Positions 41,506 through 52,400 are shown, counted from the stretch's first letter. The stretch: 64,000 nt of DNA from Mediterranea massiliensis (GCA_015060685.1 SUXZ01000007.1:56348-120347), one strand, 5' to 3'. A program made the numbers and translations. The notes: generated from the letters alone by a model not told the origin.

Positions 41506-44352
41506 TTAATTTTCCTCCGGTACCGTCATGATGATAGAAGCCTTGTTGCCTTGCTTGAAGAGGCTGTTGGCAAACTGCTGGATATCCTTCACGGTGATGC
41601 CGTTGACAATGGCTTCGTAGTCCTTGGTGTTGTCGATGCCATTGCTGTAGTATTCGACAAGGTTGTTCAACCAATAGCCATTTTCCTTTTGGTTGTCCTT
41701 GAAGGTCTTCAGCATGTATTCCTTGATCTTGGCAAGGTTTTCTTCAGACGGGCCTTCGGCTGCCATTTGGGCAACGAGCTTGTCGATGATGCCGTTCAGG
41801 TGGTCTTTCTTGGCAGGGTCGGTTTGATAGACAATCTGCAACAGGAACTCTTCGCGTGGCAGTTTCTCGATTTGTGCAGCACACGATACACCGTATGTAC
41901 CGCCCTCTTTTTCACGGATTTCTTCGGTGAAGACCATGTCGAAGGCTTGGCTGAGCATACTGATGAGGATGTTGTTCTTCAAATCGTACTTACAATCGCC
42001 GTTGTAGATCATGGCGATGGTAGCCATCGGGGTCTCTTGTTCCTTGGCATACTCGTTCAGGATGTTGCCCTTGCGGTATTCAACACCGTTGTCGCGCCAT
42101 GATTCCTTGCGGTCGATGGCTGGCAATGAACCGAGGTATTGGGCGATGAGTGGCTTCATGGCTTCGATGTCGAGGTTACCTACCAGGAAGAAGGTGAAGT
42201 CGCCGGCATCGGCAAAGCGGTCTTTGTAGAAGGCCATCATCTTGTTGTAGTCTAACTGATCGACCATTTCGGGCTTCATCAGAATCATGCGTGGGTGGTT
42301 GCCGATGAGGGTTACGGTTACCGAGTCGTTGAACGATGACAACGGATTGGCTTGGGCACTCTCGAGGGCGGCCTTGGTGCGGTTCTTGTATGAAGTGAAG
42401 GCCTCTTCGTCCATGCGTGGGGCAGTGAACTTGAGGTAAACCAATTGGAGCATGGTTTCGAAATCCTTCGGAGTGGTGCTTGCACTGACGGTTTCGCTCA
42501 GGGTGCTGATAGAACTTTTTACATTAACCTTTTTGCCGGCAAGAATCTTGGGCAGGTCGGTGTTGCTGAAGTTACCTACACCACCGGCAGCAATGACGCT
42601 GTTCAAGATGTCTGGTTGGAAGTTGAGGGCATCGGCGTCGGCAAAGAGGCTGTTGCCACCCCAGCTGTGTCCGTACAGACGGATTTCGTCGGCCTTGAAG
42701 TCGGTAGGCTTCAAATATACCTTGATGCCGTTTGAGAGGGTGAGGAGGGTAGTGCCGTAGATGCTTGGCTCTTCCTTCACAATCTTGCCGCCTTGGGGGG
42801 CTTCCTTCATCAATGGTTCGTTCGATACCTTATCTACATAAGGAGTAACGTCCAATTCCTTCATGCCCTTCAACATGGCTGCAACCTCTTCCTTGGTAGG
42901 AAGCACAACGCCTTCCTTGTCGGGGGCGGCAATCATGACAACCTGGTTGTTGTCGGGAATCAAACCACCTTGTTGGATGACTTGGTTGATAACGGCGGCT
43001 GTGATGCTGGGAGCCACTTGGTTGAAGATGGTGTATTCGTATTCGATGCCGGGGATAGGCTCGTTGTCGAGGAAGTGGCGAACATACTCTTCTACATAGT
43101 TTTCGCTACGGGTCTTTTCGCGTTCGTTGTAGGCCGATTCCAAACGAGTGAGGAAGTTGGCACGGGCACGCTCGTACTCGGTTTCGGTGAAGCCGAAACG
43201 ACGCATGCGTTCTACTTCGACCAAGGTGGCTTGAAGGGCTTCGGTGATGCCTTCGGCCTTGCTGCTTACACTGAGTTGGAAAGCGTCCTTGGTGCTGGCC
43301 AGGAAGTAGGTGCTATAGCCGCCACCGGCAGAGATGAACGGTGGGGTGGCTTGCTGGCGGATTTCGCTAAGACGGGCATTGAGCATGCTGCTGATCATGT
43401 TGAGCATGTAGTTTTGCAGCAGGTAGGCCACAGAACCGCGTTGTTCGCGTGGGGTGGCATCGCTCTTGAAGAAGACGGCAATGCTGGGGTCGTCGATTTC
43501 CTTGTCCTTGCCGATGTAGATAAGCGGCTCTTCGTTGTCGGGAACTGGGTAGTAGATGCGTTCGGCCGGATTTACCGGAGCCGGGATGTCGGCAAAGATT
43601 TGCTTGATCTTGGCTTCGATGGCATCTACATCGATGTCGCCCACTACGATGATGCCTTGCAGGTCGGGACGATACCACTTGTGGTAGTAGTCGCGAATGG
43701 CTTGGTAGGGGAAGTTGTCGATTACATCGATGCTACCGATAGGCATACAGTCGGTGTATTTTGAGTCGGGATACATGGTGGGTTGTGCCTCGGTGTAGAG
43801 ACGCATGATGCCGCTGTTGCGGCTTCTCCACTCTTCGTGGATAACGCCACGTTCCTTGTCAATCTCTTCGTCTTTCAGCAATACGGCACTGCTCCAGTCG
43901 TGAAGGATGAGCAGACAAGAGTCCACTACGTTTTCGTTGGTGGCGGGCACGTTGCTGATGTTATAGACGGTTTCGTCCACACTGGTATAGGCGTTGAGGT
44001 TGGTGCCAAACTTGATACCTTTGCTTTCGCACCATTGTACGATGCTCAAACCGTTCTCGTCGCCAGGGAAGTTCTTGGTTCCGTTAAAGCACATGTGCTC
44101 CAAGAAGTGGGCCAAACCACGTTGTTGGGGTTCTTCCTGGATAGAACCTACCTTTTGCGCAATATAAAACTCTACTCTCTCTTCGGGTAGTGCATTGTGG
44201 CGGATGTAGTAGGTGAGTCCATTCTCTAATTGTCCGATGCGAACGTTCTTGTCCACAGGGATTGCCGGCATTTGGCCTTGTGCCATGGCCGGGATGATGT
44301 TGCTGCCAATCAGCAGGGCGAACACCATCAAGTAGCGTAATAAATTCTTCAT
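41506..44352 (-). CDS. M16-family zinc metallopeptidase (insulinase/pitrilysin-like)
   Basis: 948 residues with a type I signal peptide (NIIPAMAQ). The inverted zinc motif HxxEH is RGLAHFLEHMCFNG (His82, Glu85, His86). Four M16-type domains are expected: an active N-terminal pair (about 30-470) and an inactive C-terminal pair (about 530-948) with KVNVKSSISTLSETVSAST. Such periplasmic proteases degrade peptides. The start MKNLLRYLMVFALLIGSN is unambiguous. It lies between the ABC permease and kdsA on the same strand but with AT-rich gaps, so it is probably a separate unit. Confidence 0.92.
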   Translation of the reverse strand: MKNLLRYLMVFALLIGSNIIPAMAQGQMPAIPVDKNVRIGQLENGLTYYIRHNALPEERVEFYIAQKVGSIQEEPQQRGLAHFLEHMCFNGTKNFPGDENGLSIVQWCESKGIKFGTNLNAYTSVDETVYNISNVPATNENVVDSCLLILHDWSSAVLLKDEEIDKERGVIHEEWRSRNSGIMRLYTEAQPTMYPDSKYTDCMPIGSIDVIDNFPYQAIRDYYHKWYRPDLQGIIVVGDIDVDAIEAKIKQIFADIPAPVNPAERIYYPVPDNEEPLIYIGKDKEIDDPSIAVFFKSDATPREQRGSVAYLLQNYMLNMISSMLNARLSEIRQQATPPFISAGGGYSTYFLASTKDAFQLSVSSKAEGITEALQATLVEVERMRRFGFTETEYERARANFLTRLESAYNEREKTRSENYVEEYVRHFLDNEPIPGIEYEYTIFNQVAPSITAAVINQVIQQGGLIPDNNQVVMIAAPDKEGVVLPTKEEVAAMLKGMKELDVTPYVDKVSNEPLMKEAPQGGKIVKEEPSIYGTTLLTLSNGIKVYLKPTDFKADEIRLYGHSWGGNSLFADADALNFQPDILNSVIAAGGVGNFSNTDLPKILAGKKVNVKSSISTLSETVSASTTPKDFETMLQLVYLKFTAPRMDEEAFTSYKNRTKAALESAQANPLSSFNDSVTVTLIGNHPRMILMKPEMVDQLDYNKMMAFYKDRFADAGDFTFFLVGNLDIEAMKPLIAQYLGSLPAIDRKESWRDNGVEYRKGNILNEYAKEQETPMATIAMIYNGDCKYDLKNNILISMLSQAFDMVFTEEIREKEGGTYGVSCAAQIEKLPREEFLLQIVYQTDPAKKDHLNGIIDKLVAQMAAEGPSEENLAKIKEYMLKTFKDNQKENGYWLNNLVEYYSNGIDNTKDYEAIVNGITVKDIQQFANSLFKQGNKASIIMTVPEEN

Positions 44353-44411
44353 TTTCTGTTGTTTTATAAAATGGTTTTAATTTTTAATTCTTAACTTTTA
44401 ATTTTTAAATT

Positions 44412-45194
44412 TTAATTTTTAATTGCCTCACGGATGCGGACGAGCTTTTCGAGCAATCCTTCGAGCAGGTCAAGCTTCAGCATGTTGGCTCCGTCGCTTT
44501 TGGCTACAGAGGGGTCTTCGTGTGTTTCGATGAAGAGACCATCGGCTCCAACGGCTATGCCGGCCTTGGCTACGGCTTCGATGAGTTGGGGCATGCCGCC
44601 AGTCACGCCACTGGTCTGGTTGGGCTGCTGCAAAGAGTGGGTTACGTCGAGGATGACAGGGAACCCGAACGATTGCATTTGGGGAATGCCTCGGTAGTCG
44701 ATAACCAGGTCTTGATAGCCGAAGGTTGTACCGCGTTCGGTGAGCATCACGTTGGGGTTGCCGGCATCGACAACCTTTTGGGCGGCAAACTGCATGGCCT
44801 GGGGAGAAAGGAACTGTCCTTTCTTGATGTTGATGGTTTTCCCGGTTTTGGCTGCAGCCACCAAGAGGTCGGTCTGACGGCAGAGGAATGCGGGTATCTG
44901 AAGGATGTCCACATACTCGGCAGCCATGGCTGCCTCTTCGGCTGTGTGGATGTCGGTCACGGTGGGGACGTTGAACGTTTCGTGTACTTTGCGGAGTATC
45001 TTCAACGCTTTTTCATCGCCAATGCCCATGAACGAGTCGATGCGCGAGCGGTTGGCTTTGCGGTACGAGCCTTTGAAGGTGTAGGGTATCTGCAGGCGTT
45101 GGGTAATCTTTACGATGCGCTCGGCAATGCGAAGTGCCATCTCTTCGTTTTCGATGACGCAAGGGCCTGCTAATAGGAAAAAGTTCTCTGTCAT
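44412..45194 (-). CDS. kdsA: 3-deoxy-8-phosphooctulonate (KDO-8-P) synthase
   Basis: 260 residues. It condenses phosphoenolpyruvate with arabinose 5-phosphate in lipopolysaccharide core synthesis. Motifs: LLAGPCVIENEEMAL, FKGSYRKANRSR, PTVTDIHTAEEAA, NIKKGQFLSP and GLFIETHEDPSVAKSDGANM. The length is slightly short at the N-terminus compared with E. coli, as is usual in Bacteroidetes. The lipid kinase gene lies 18 bases upstream and miaA before that, forming a probable miaA-kinase-kdsA operon. Confidence 0.96.
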   Translation of the reverse strand: MTENFFLLAGPCVIENEEMALRIAERIVKITQRLQIPYTFKGSYRKANRSRIDSFMGIGDEKALKILRKVHETFNVPTVTDIHTAEEAAMAAEYVDILQIPAFLCRQTDLLVAAAKTGKTINIKKGQFLSPQAMQFAAQKVVDAGNPNVMLTERGTTFGYQDLVIDYRGIPQMQSFGFPVILDVTHSLQQPNQTSGVTGGMPQLIEAVAKAGIAVGADGLFIETHEDPSVAKSDGANMLKLDLLEGLLEKLVRIREAIKN

Positions 45195-45212
45195 GATTGT
45201 GTGATATGTTCT

Positions 45213-46136
45213 TTATGGAATGATTAGTGTGATTGCTTCGTGAAGTATGCCAATCTCCAACGGGAAATGGCGGTCCAGGATGCGGCCGTCCAAATCGACC
45301 GAAGCATTCTTGGCACGAAGTACTTTGACGCGTTGGGTGCGGTAGGGTTTTACCAACTTGTGGTTCAGGATGCGGCCGTTGATGAGCATCCAAAGACCGG
45401 ACCATAGCTGGTGCAGCTCGGGACGGTAGATGATGGAGACGTCGAGCCAACCGTTGTAGGGTACGGCACTGGGGGCTTGGCCATATCCCCATGCACTGCC
45501 GATGCAGATGGTCATGATTTTACCACGAATGTGTTCGCCATTTATCTTCAGGTGCATGCGGTAGAGCTTCCGTTCGAAAATCAATGAAAGCAGTGCCATG
45601 AAGTAGGAGAGTGCCTTTACTCCCCAGAAGCGTTTGCATTGGTCGGTGATGCGTACAATGCGTGCGCCCAAACCGATGTTGATGGCGTTCAGGAAGTAGC
45701 GCGTCAGGTGGGTAGTGCCATCGTAGTAGTAGCAGGTGCCAACATCGATGCGACGGCAACGGTTGGCGATAATGCAATCGACGGCCTCTTTGTAGTCGGT
45801 CGACATCTCCCAGTATTTGGCAAAGTCGTTTCCGATGCCGTTGGGGATGATGCCGATGGCGATTTGCTCTTTGTTTTCGGCTTGGGATAGCATGATGCCG
45901 TTGATGGCATCGTTCAGTGCGCCATCGCCACCTACAACAACAATGGTGCGGTAGCCGTTGTTGGCAAGGATGCCTGCCAAACGTTCTACCGAGCCAAACC
46001 CTTCGGATTGAACATAGTCATAGCGTACACCTTTGCTGTCCATGTACTCTTTGATCTCGTTCCACCGTTTCTTTACTTTACGGGTACCGGCCTTCGGGTT
46101 ATAGATAACCCCCCATTTGTCGGGTGATACACTCAT
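45213..46136 (-). CDS. Diacylglycerol/lipid kinase family protein (YegS/DagK-type)
   Basis: 307 residues. WGVIYNPKAGTRKVKKRW is the first strand and 'NP.AG' motif, VVVGGDGALNDAINGIM the catalytic GGDGxxN motif, and IPNGIGNDFAKYW the G-x-x-NDFA motif of the DAGK catalytic domain. It would phosphorylate a lipid at the inner face of the membrane. The start at 46136 (MSVSPDKWGVI) is chosen because the longer frame upstream adds residues with no homology-like pattern. Gaps of 18 and 69 bases separate it from kdsA and miaA. Confidence 0.88.
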   Translation of the reverse strand: MSVSPDKWGVIYNPKAGTRKVKKRWNEIKEYMDSKGVRYDYVQSEGFGSVERLAGILANNGYRTIVVVGGDGALNDAINGIMLSQAENKEQIAIGIIPNGIGNDFAKYWEMSTDYKEAVDCIIANRCRRIDVGTCYYYDGTTHLTRYFLNAINIGLGARIVRITDQCKRFWGVKALSYFMALLSLIFERKLYRMHLKINGEHIRGKIMTICIGSAWGYGQAPSAVPYNGWLDVSIIYRPELHQLWSGLWMLINGRILNHKLVKPYRTQRVKVLRAKNASVDLDGRILDRHFPLEIGILHEAITLIIP

Positions 46137-46205
46137 GTTAAATCTTAGTTGCGCGTTTTGAATTGTTATATAATAGCTATTTATATATTTAATGTGCAAA
46201 AATAA

Positions 46206-47123
46206 TTATTCTTGCAATAATTCCATTACTTTTTTTATTTTTTCTTCAGTGGACAGCGATGCATTTAGCCAATGGATGGTGAATCCGCGTCTTTCCATAC
46301 CCCGGAACCAGGTCATTTGCCGCTTGGCAAACTGGTGGATGGCGATTTCCAACTGATTAAACATCTCTTGAAAACTGAGTTCGCCGATGGCGTGTAGTGT
46401 CAGGTATTTGTATTCTAATCCGTAATAGATCAGGTCTTCGGGGGCAATGCCTTGCTTGAGCAGGTTTCGCACTTCGTCCAGCATGCCCTCGTCCAATCGT
46501 TGGGTGAGTCGTTGCGTGATTTTCTTCCGTCTTAATTCGCGGTCGATGTCTATTCCGATGATGAGGCTGTTGATAGTGGGGAATGTGCGCTCTTCGACGG
46601 GTGTGTGCTTGTAGTACTCTTCTATCTCGATGGCTCTGATAGCTCGTTTGGGGGTATCTACATCGGTGGTATTGTGCAGCTTTTTGTAGCTTTGCAGCAT
46701 TGTGGTGAGTTCTTCCAATGATTTCCCCTCTAATCGTGCCCGTAGTTCGTGATTTTCGGGTACGGGCAGTAGTTTGTATCCCTTAAGCACGGATTCCAAG
46801 TACATGCCGGTGCCTCCGCATAGGATGGGCAACTTTCCTTTCTCTTTGATGGAGGTGTATGCTTTAAGAAAGTCGTGTTGGTATTCAAACACGTTGTACT
46901 TATAGCCGGCATCTACAATATCAATCAGGTGGTAGGGGATTTGGTGCCCTTCAACGATGTACTCGTTTATGTCTTTCCCTGTTCCCAAATCCATCCCTCT
47001 GTACAGTTGGCGGGAATCGGCACTGATAATCTCGCTGTTCATCCGGTGGGCCAAAGCTGTGGCGAATGCTGTTTTCCCGGATGCTGTGGGGCCTAATATG
47101 GTGATTAGTTCGTACTTATGCAT
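46206..47123 (-). CDS. miaA: tRNA dimethylallyltransferase
   Basis: 305 residues. It adds the dimethylallyl group to A37 of tRNAs reading UNN codons. The P-loop is TILGPTASGKTAFATALA; SADSRQLYRGMDLGTGK, YHLIDIVDAG and LCGGTGMYLESVLKGY are the family motifs. Typical length. Its promoter lies just upstream (-7 box at 47144-47151). First gene of a probable operon with the lipid kinase and kdsA. Confidence 0.96.
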   Translation of the reverse strand: MHKYELITILGPTASGKTAFATALAHRMNSEIISADSRQLYRGMDLGTGKDINEYIVEGHQIPYHLIDIVDAGYKYNVFEYQHDFLKAYTSIKEKGKLPILCGGTGMYLESVLKGYKLLPVPENHELRARLEGKSLEELTTMLQSYKKLHNTTDVDTPKRAIRAIEIEEYYKHTPVEERTFPTINSLIIGIDIDRELRRKKITQRLTQRLDEGMLDEVRNLLKQGIAPEDLIYYGLEYKYLTLHAIGELSFQEMFNQLEIAIHQFAKRQMTWFRGMERRGFTIHWLNASLSTEEKIKKVMELLQE

Positions 47124-47143
47124 GACGTTTCTTTATTTGGTTG

Positions 47144-47151
47144 CAAACTTA
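47144..47151 (-). promoter_or_regulatory. -7 promoter box of miaA
   Basis: TAAGTTTG then C on the minus strand, an exact consensus match 20 bases upstream of the ATG, giving a short leader. Confidence 0.6.
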
Positions 47152-47297
47152 CATTATTTTATCATTTTATACAATAATTGTCTATTGCTTTTTTACTTGC
47201 TAAAAATGTCTTCTGTGGGCTCCTGGGGTATCTGATTGTTTCTATTTTGTATTTTATGCTTGCATTTATTAATTTTTGTTATTAGAAACCTGTTTTG

Positions 47298-47305
47298 TAT
47301 CTTTG
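47298..47305 (+). promoter_or_regulatory. Orphan promoter-like box upstream of the xylan locus
   Basis: TATCTTTG then C, an exact consensus match, 250 bases before GH43. It is followed only by an 11-codon frame, so it may drive a small RNA, a long leader or nothing. Confidence 0.35.
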
Positions 47306-47394
47306 CTCAATGAAATCGCTTGAGGTGGATTTATTTGTTACTTAGGTGTAAATTTGTACAAAAGGCAGATAAATAGGTATTTAAAGGTATGTGA

Positions 47395-47464
47395 TGTAAC
47401 ATGAGATAATTGAAATGTTACAAAAAGATGATTTTTGTACTTTAAACAATAAAACGTGTAACAT
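47395..47464 (+). promoter_or_regulatory. TGTAACAT repeats: candidate regulator-binding region of the xylan locus
   Basis: TGTAACAT at 47395-47402, its complement ATGTTACA at 47415-47422 and TGTAACAT again at 47457-47464. The third copy ends 30 bases before the GH43 -7 box. The gene-free stretch 47152-47548 holds no gene. Confidence 0.5.
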
Positions 47465-47494
47465 TATATTAATATATATTAATTATATTCTTTT

Positions 47495-47502
47495 TACATT
47501 TG
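47495..47502 (+). promoter_or_regulatory. -7 promoter box of the GH43 gene
   Basis: TACATTTG then C, an exact consensus match, with a leader of about 40 bases. There is no TTTG at -33, as expected for an activator-dependent promoter. Confidence 0.55.
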
Positions 47503-47548
47503 CAAAGTTTTAAATAAAAAAGTATCAAAACCGTAAAAAACACAACGA

Positions 47549-49267
47549 ATGAAGAGATTTGCTTTACTGACATTAATCGCTGCGGCATCGGCACAGATTT
47601 TGGTGTCTTGCGCCGGTTCTTCGGCAAAATTGCCTGTTATCGCTAAGGGAACTGCCTTATTCGACAACTTTTCGTACAAGGGCAACGATGCCTTTTATCG
47701 CAATAATCCTTTGCCATCAGATGATAGCTTCTATACCCCAATTCTTCCCGGTTGGTATTCTGATCCAAGTATCTGTACCAATGGTCAAGGAGACTATTTC
47801 CTGGTGACTTCAACATTCGTTTATTTCCCGGGTGTTCCCATCTTCCACAGCCGTGACTTGGTGAATTGGAAACAGGTTGGTCATGTGTTGACTCGCCCTT
47901 CGCAATTGGTCAACATGCAACGCCAACATGTTAGTGGCGGTATCTTTGCACCTGCTATCAGCTACAATCCTCACAATCAGACTTACTACATGGTTACTAC
48001 CAATGTCGGTGCCGGTAACTTCTATGTGAAGACTCAAGATCCGTTTGGCGAATGGAGTGACCCTATCATGCTTCCTGAAGTTGGTGGTATTGACCCAAGT
48101 TTCTTCTTCGATGAAGACGGAAAGGCGTATATCGTGAACAATGATGAGGCTCCTGATTTTAAGGCTGAATACGATGGTCACCGCACTATCCGTGTTCAGG
48201 AATTCGATTGGAAGAATGACAAGACTGTTGGTCCTCGCAAGATTCTTGTGAACAAGGGGGCAAATCCTGCAGAGAATCCTATTTGGATTGAGGGCCCTCA
48301 TATGTATAAAATCAATGGCAAGTATTACTTGATGGATGCTGAAGGTGGTACTGGTACAATGCATAGTGAAGTGATTTTCCGTGCCGATTCTCCAATGGGT
48401 CCATTCAAGCCTTGGAAGAATAATCCGATTCTTACCCAACGTCACTTGGATCCGAATCGCGATTATCCTATCACTTGTGCAGGCCATGCCGATTTGGTTC
48501 AAACCCAAGAAGGAGATTGGTGGGCAGTCTTTTTGGCTTGTCGCCCTATCGACAATAAATTCGAAAACTTAGGACGTGAAACTTTCTTGTTGCCAGTAAC
48601 ATGGACAGAAGACGGATATCCTTCAATCACAGAAGGTGATGAGGTGATTCCGATGATTCAAAAGCGCGAAGGCGTGAAGCGTGATGCACAAGTAACTTTC
48701 GGTAATTTCGAAGATGTGGAAGAGTTTGACCAACCCGAATTGGGTTATCAATGGCATACATTGCGTGCTCCTGCTACAGAGCTGTACTCGTTGACTCAAA
48801 CTCCTGGATATCTGGCTTTGAAGTGTGCTGATGTTGCCGCTTCAGAACGTGCTACTCCTGCCTTGGTTGCCCGCCGTATGCAACATCATGAATTTGAAGC
48901 TGAAACACGTATGCTGTTTAATCCTGAAGCTGAAGCCGAAAAGGCTGGTTTGATTCTGTTTAAAGACGAACGTCACCATTATTTCTTTGCTTTCGGTAAG
49001 AAGGGTGAAGACAAGACTATCTCATTGCTTCAAAACGAAGGACGCCAAGGTATGAAGGAATTGGCTTCTCAAGTATTGCCGGCCGATACAAAGGTGTTGA
49101 ACCTGAAGGTTGTTTCTACAGGCGAAACTTATGCATTCCTATATTCTATTAATGATGGAAAGAAATGGGAAGAGTTGATTAAAGGCCTTGATGCCGAATT
49201 CTTGTCAACTGCCCGTTGTGGTGGATTTACTGGAACTGTTATCGGCCCTTATGCGACAATAAAATAA
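47549..49267 (+). CDS. GH43 beta-xylosidase/alpha-L-arabinofuranosidase lipoprotein
   Basis: 572 residues with a lipoprotein signal (ILVSC). The five-bladed propeller shows the three GH43 acids: general base Asp72 in GWYSDPSICTNG, pKa modulator Asp182 in GGIDPSFFFDEDG, and general acid Glu248 in WIEGPHMYKINGKYY. A C-terminal beta-sandwich (about 370-572) is typical of two-domain GH43 xylosidases. It would release xylose or arabinose from xylan-derived oligosaccharides. It lies immediately upstream of xusA but has its own promoter and a 138-base gap. The subfamily cannot be assigned by eye. Confidence 0.88.
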   Translation: MKRFALLTLIAAASAQILVSCAGSSAKLPVIAKGTALFDNFSYKGNDAFYRNNPLPSDDSFYTPILPGWYSDPSICTNGQGDYFLVTSTFVYFPGVPIFHSRDLVNWKQVGHVLTRPSQLVNMQRQHVSGGIFAPAISYNPHNQTYYMVTTNVGAGNFYVKTQDPFGEWSDPIMLPEVGGIDPSFFFDEDGKAYIVNNDEAPDFKAEYDGHRTIRVQEFDWKNDKTVGPRKILVNKGANPAENPIWIEGPHMYKINGKYYLMDAEGGTGTMHSEVIFRADSPMGPFKPWKNNPILTQRHLDPNRDYPITCAGHADLVQTQEGDWWAVFLACRPIDNKFENLGRETFLLPVTWTEDGYPSITEGDEVIPMIQKREGVKRDAQVTFGNFEDVEEFDQPELGYQWHTLRAPATELYSLTQTPGYLALKCADVAASERATPALVARRMQHHEFEAETRMLFNPEAEAEKAGLILFKDERHHYFFAFGKKGEDKTISLLQNEGRQGMKELASQVLPADTKVLNLKVVSTGETYAFLYSINDGKKWEELIKGLDAEFLSTARCGGFTGTVIGPYATIK

Positions 49268-49405
49268 AAACAATTATAATTCAATTAGTATTAACCCCTA
49301 AATAAACTAACAAATTATGGAGAACATTAATTCTGGTTAAACTTTTATTAATCCTTAAACAATGAATTTTGAAATTAAAATTAAGTATTTAAATTTCTTA
49401 AACTA

Positions 49406-52400
49406 ATGGTAATGAAAAATGTAACAAAAAAAATTCAGAAGATTCCTTTCTTATTCTTTCTGATGCTGCTTAGCTGCTTCAGTGCAGTTGCACAGAATGG
49501 AATAACTGTGAAAGGTGTGGTTTTGGACGGTAACGGTGAATCCGTTATCGGTGCGTCTGTTGTATTGAAGAGTGACGCAACAGTTGGTACGATTACCGAC
49601 ATCGACGGTAATTTCCAATTGGCCGTGCCAAGCAGTAACTCTGTCTTGGTGATTTCGTACATTGGTATGAAAACACAAGAGGTGAAAGCCTCAACAAGCC
49701 TTATTAAGGTAACAATGCAAGACGACTCTCAACTCCTTGAAGAAGTTGTGGTTGTAGGTTTTGGTCAACAAAAGAAAGAGTCAGTGGTAGGTGCCATTGC
49801 TCAAGCTACAGGCGAAAAGTTGGAACGCACCGGTGGTGTAACCAGCTTGGGTCAGGCTTTGAGTGGTAACCTTCCTGGTGTGATCACTATGCAAACCAGT
49901 GGTCAGCCTGGTGCTGAAGACCCGCAAATCCAGATTCGTGGTGTCACATCTTGGAACAGCAGCGAACCGTTGGTATTGGTTGATGGTATCGAACGTCCTA
50001 TGAATAGTGTGGATATCAACTCTGTTGCCACTATCTCTGTATTGAAAGACGCCTCTGCTACTGCCGTGTTCGGTGTGCGTGGTGCTAACGGTGTAATCTT
50101 GATTACTACTAAGCGTGGTGAAGAGGGTAAAGCTCAAATCCAAGTGAATGCTAACGCTACTTTGAAGTTCTACTCTAAACTTCCCGACATGATGGATGCT
50201 TATGATGCATTGCACATGCGTAATGAAGTTATCGAACGTGAATTGGCATGGGCTCCTGAATACTTTACCAGCCACTACAAGACTCAAGACTTCATTCACA
50301 AGTATCGTTATCCGGCAAATGAAGAGGAACGCGAACGCTATCCGAACATGAACTGGGCAGATTACTTGTTGAAGGATGTTGCTACTTCTTATAATGCCAA
50401 CGTAAGTGTATCGGGTGGTACTAAGTTCGTTCGCTACTATGCAAACGTTGACTACTCTCACGAAGGTGACATCTACAAGAAAATCGCCAGCAACCGTGGT
50501 TATGACCCAGGTTACTCTTACGACCGTTTCAACGTCCGTTCTAACTTGGACTTCACTTTGACTCCGACTACCAAGTTGAGTGTTAACCTTTCTGGTTCTC
50601 ACGCTGTAACAAAATCTCCTGGTGGTCAATATCCTAACTTGGTTTGGGCTGCATTCTATGGAACAGCTCCCGACTCATTCGTGCCCATCTATAACAGTGG
50701 ACACTTCGGTTTCTATCAACCCAAACCAACCCAATCTTCACAAAACTCTGCAGAGTATTTGTATGGTAATGGTATTTCTTACAATACCAACGACCGTTTG
50801 AATACCGACTTTACGTTGCAACAAGACCTTAAGTTCATCTTAAAAGGTTTGCGCGCGAACGTGCGTGTAGCATTCGATAACTCGTTCGGTGAAGGTGGTC
50901 GTGGTGTGGACGATACCAACGACTGGGAAAACGAAAACTATAAGTGGATCGACCCAGATACCGGTCAGGTTTACTATTCAGAAAGCCAAAGCGGTCTGCA
51001 AAAGTTCGACTATTACAACACTAAATCATGGGGCATTAGTGCCGGTGGTACAGGTGGTGCTTATCGTCGTGTAAACTACTCTGCACAATTAGACTATGCT
51101 AACACATTCGGTCAACACACTGTAGGTGCTATGGGTAACTTTAGCCGTGAGCAATATGCTACAGGTTCTGTGCAACCTTACTACCGTGAAAACTGGGTAT
51201 TCCGTGCCACTTATGACTATGCTAAGCGCTACATGTTGGAATACAACGGTGCATACAACGGTTCTGAAAAGTTTGCTGACGAATATCGTTTCGGTTTCTT
51301 CAACTCAGGTGCTGTGGGCTGGATGCTTTCAGAAGAACCTCTCTTCAAGAAATTGAATGCCAAGTGGATTGACATGTTGAAACTTCGTGGTTCATGGGGT
51401 CAAATCGGTGATGATAACGCCGGACGTTGGTTGTACATGGATACATGGGCAACAGGTGGTAACATGGCTCAAGGTTTGACAGGTATCAATGGTTCAGGTT
51501 CACCTTACGACTGGTGGTATCAATCAGCATTGGGTAACCCGAACGTGAAGTGGGAAATTGCTACCAAGCTTGACTTGGCTGTTGACTTCTCATTCTTCGG
51601 TGGTTTGTTTGCCGGTTCATTCGACTACTTTAAGGAAAAACGTTCAGACATCCTTTTGGATGGTGGCCGTCGTGCAATTCCTGACTACTTCGGTACAACC
51701 GCTCCTACCGCTAACCTCGGTGAAGTAGAATCTGAAGGTTATGAATTCGAACTTCGTTGGAACAAAGTACTCGGTGACTGGCGCATCTGGGGTAATGCCT
51801 CTTTGACTCACGCTGAAAGTAAGGTTGTCGAAGCTGATGACCCTGTTTTGATGCCTGAATACCAAAAGGATGCCAACAAGCCTATCGGTCAAACATATTC
51901 TTATGTTGACAATGGTTTCTATAACACTTGGGATGAATTGTATGGTTCTACTGCTCACGATACCAACGACCAATTCCGTTTGCCGGGTAACTACATCATC
52001 ATCGACTACGATGCTGACGGTGTGATTACTCAAAACGACCAGGTTCCTTACGGTTATACAGGTATTCCTCAAAACTCAATGAATGCTCAATTCGGTGTTG
52101 ACTGGAAGGGTTGGAGTTTCTTCGTACAATTCTATGGTGTGAACAACGTAACCCGTTTCGTTAACTTGGCCAGCTTCGAAGAGTTCCGTAACATCTCTTA
52201 TTACGAAGGTTCATACTGGAACAAGTACAACACTAATGCTGACGTATCTCTGCCTCGCTGGGGTGCTCTTAGCAATAGCTATACTCAAGGTACCCGTTAC
52301 TTGTTCGATGGTTCTTACCTCCGTTTGAAGTATGCTGAATTGGCTTACACATTCAACAAGTCAAGCTGGATTAAGAATATTGGTTTGAGCAGTTTGCGTC

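Noticed and set aside
47308..47345. An 11-codon frame after the orphan TATCTTTG box
   Set aside because: Too short, without a ribosome site or recognisable sequence.
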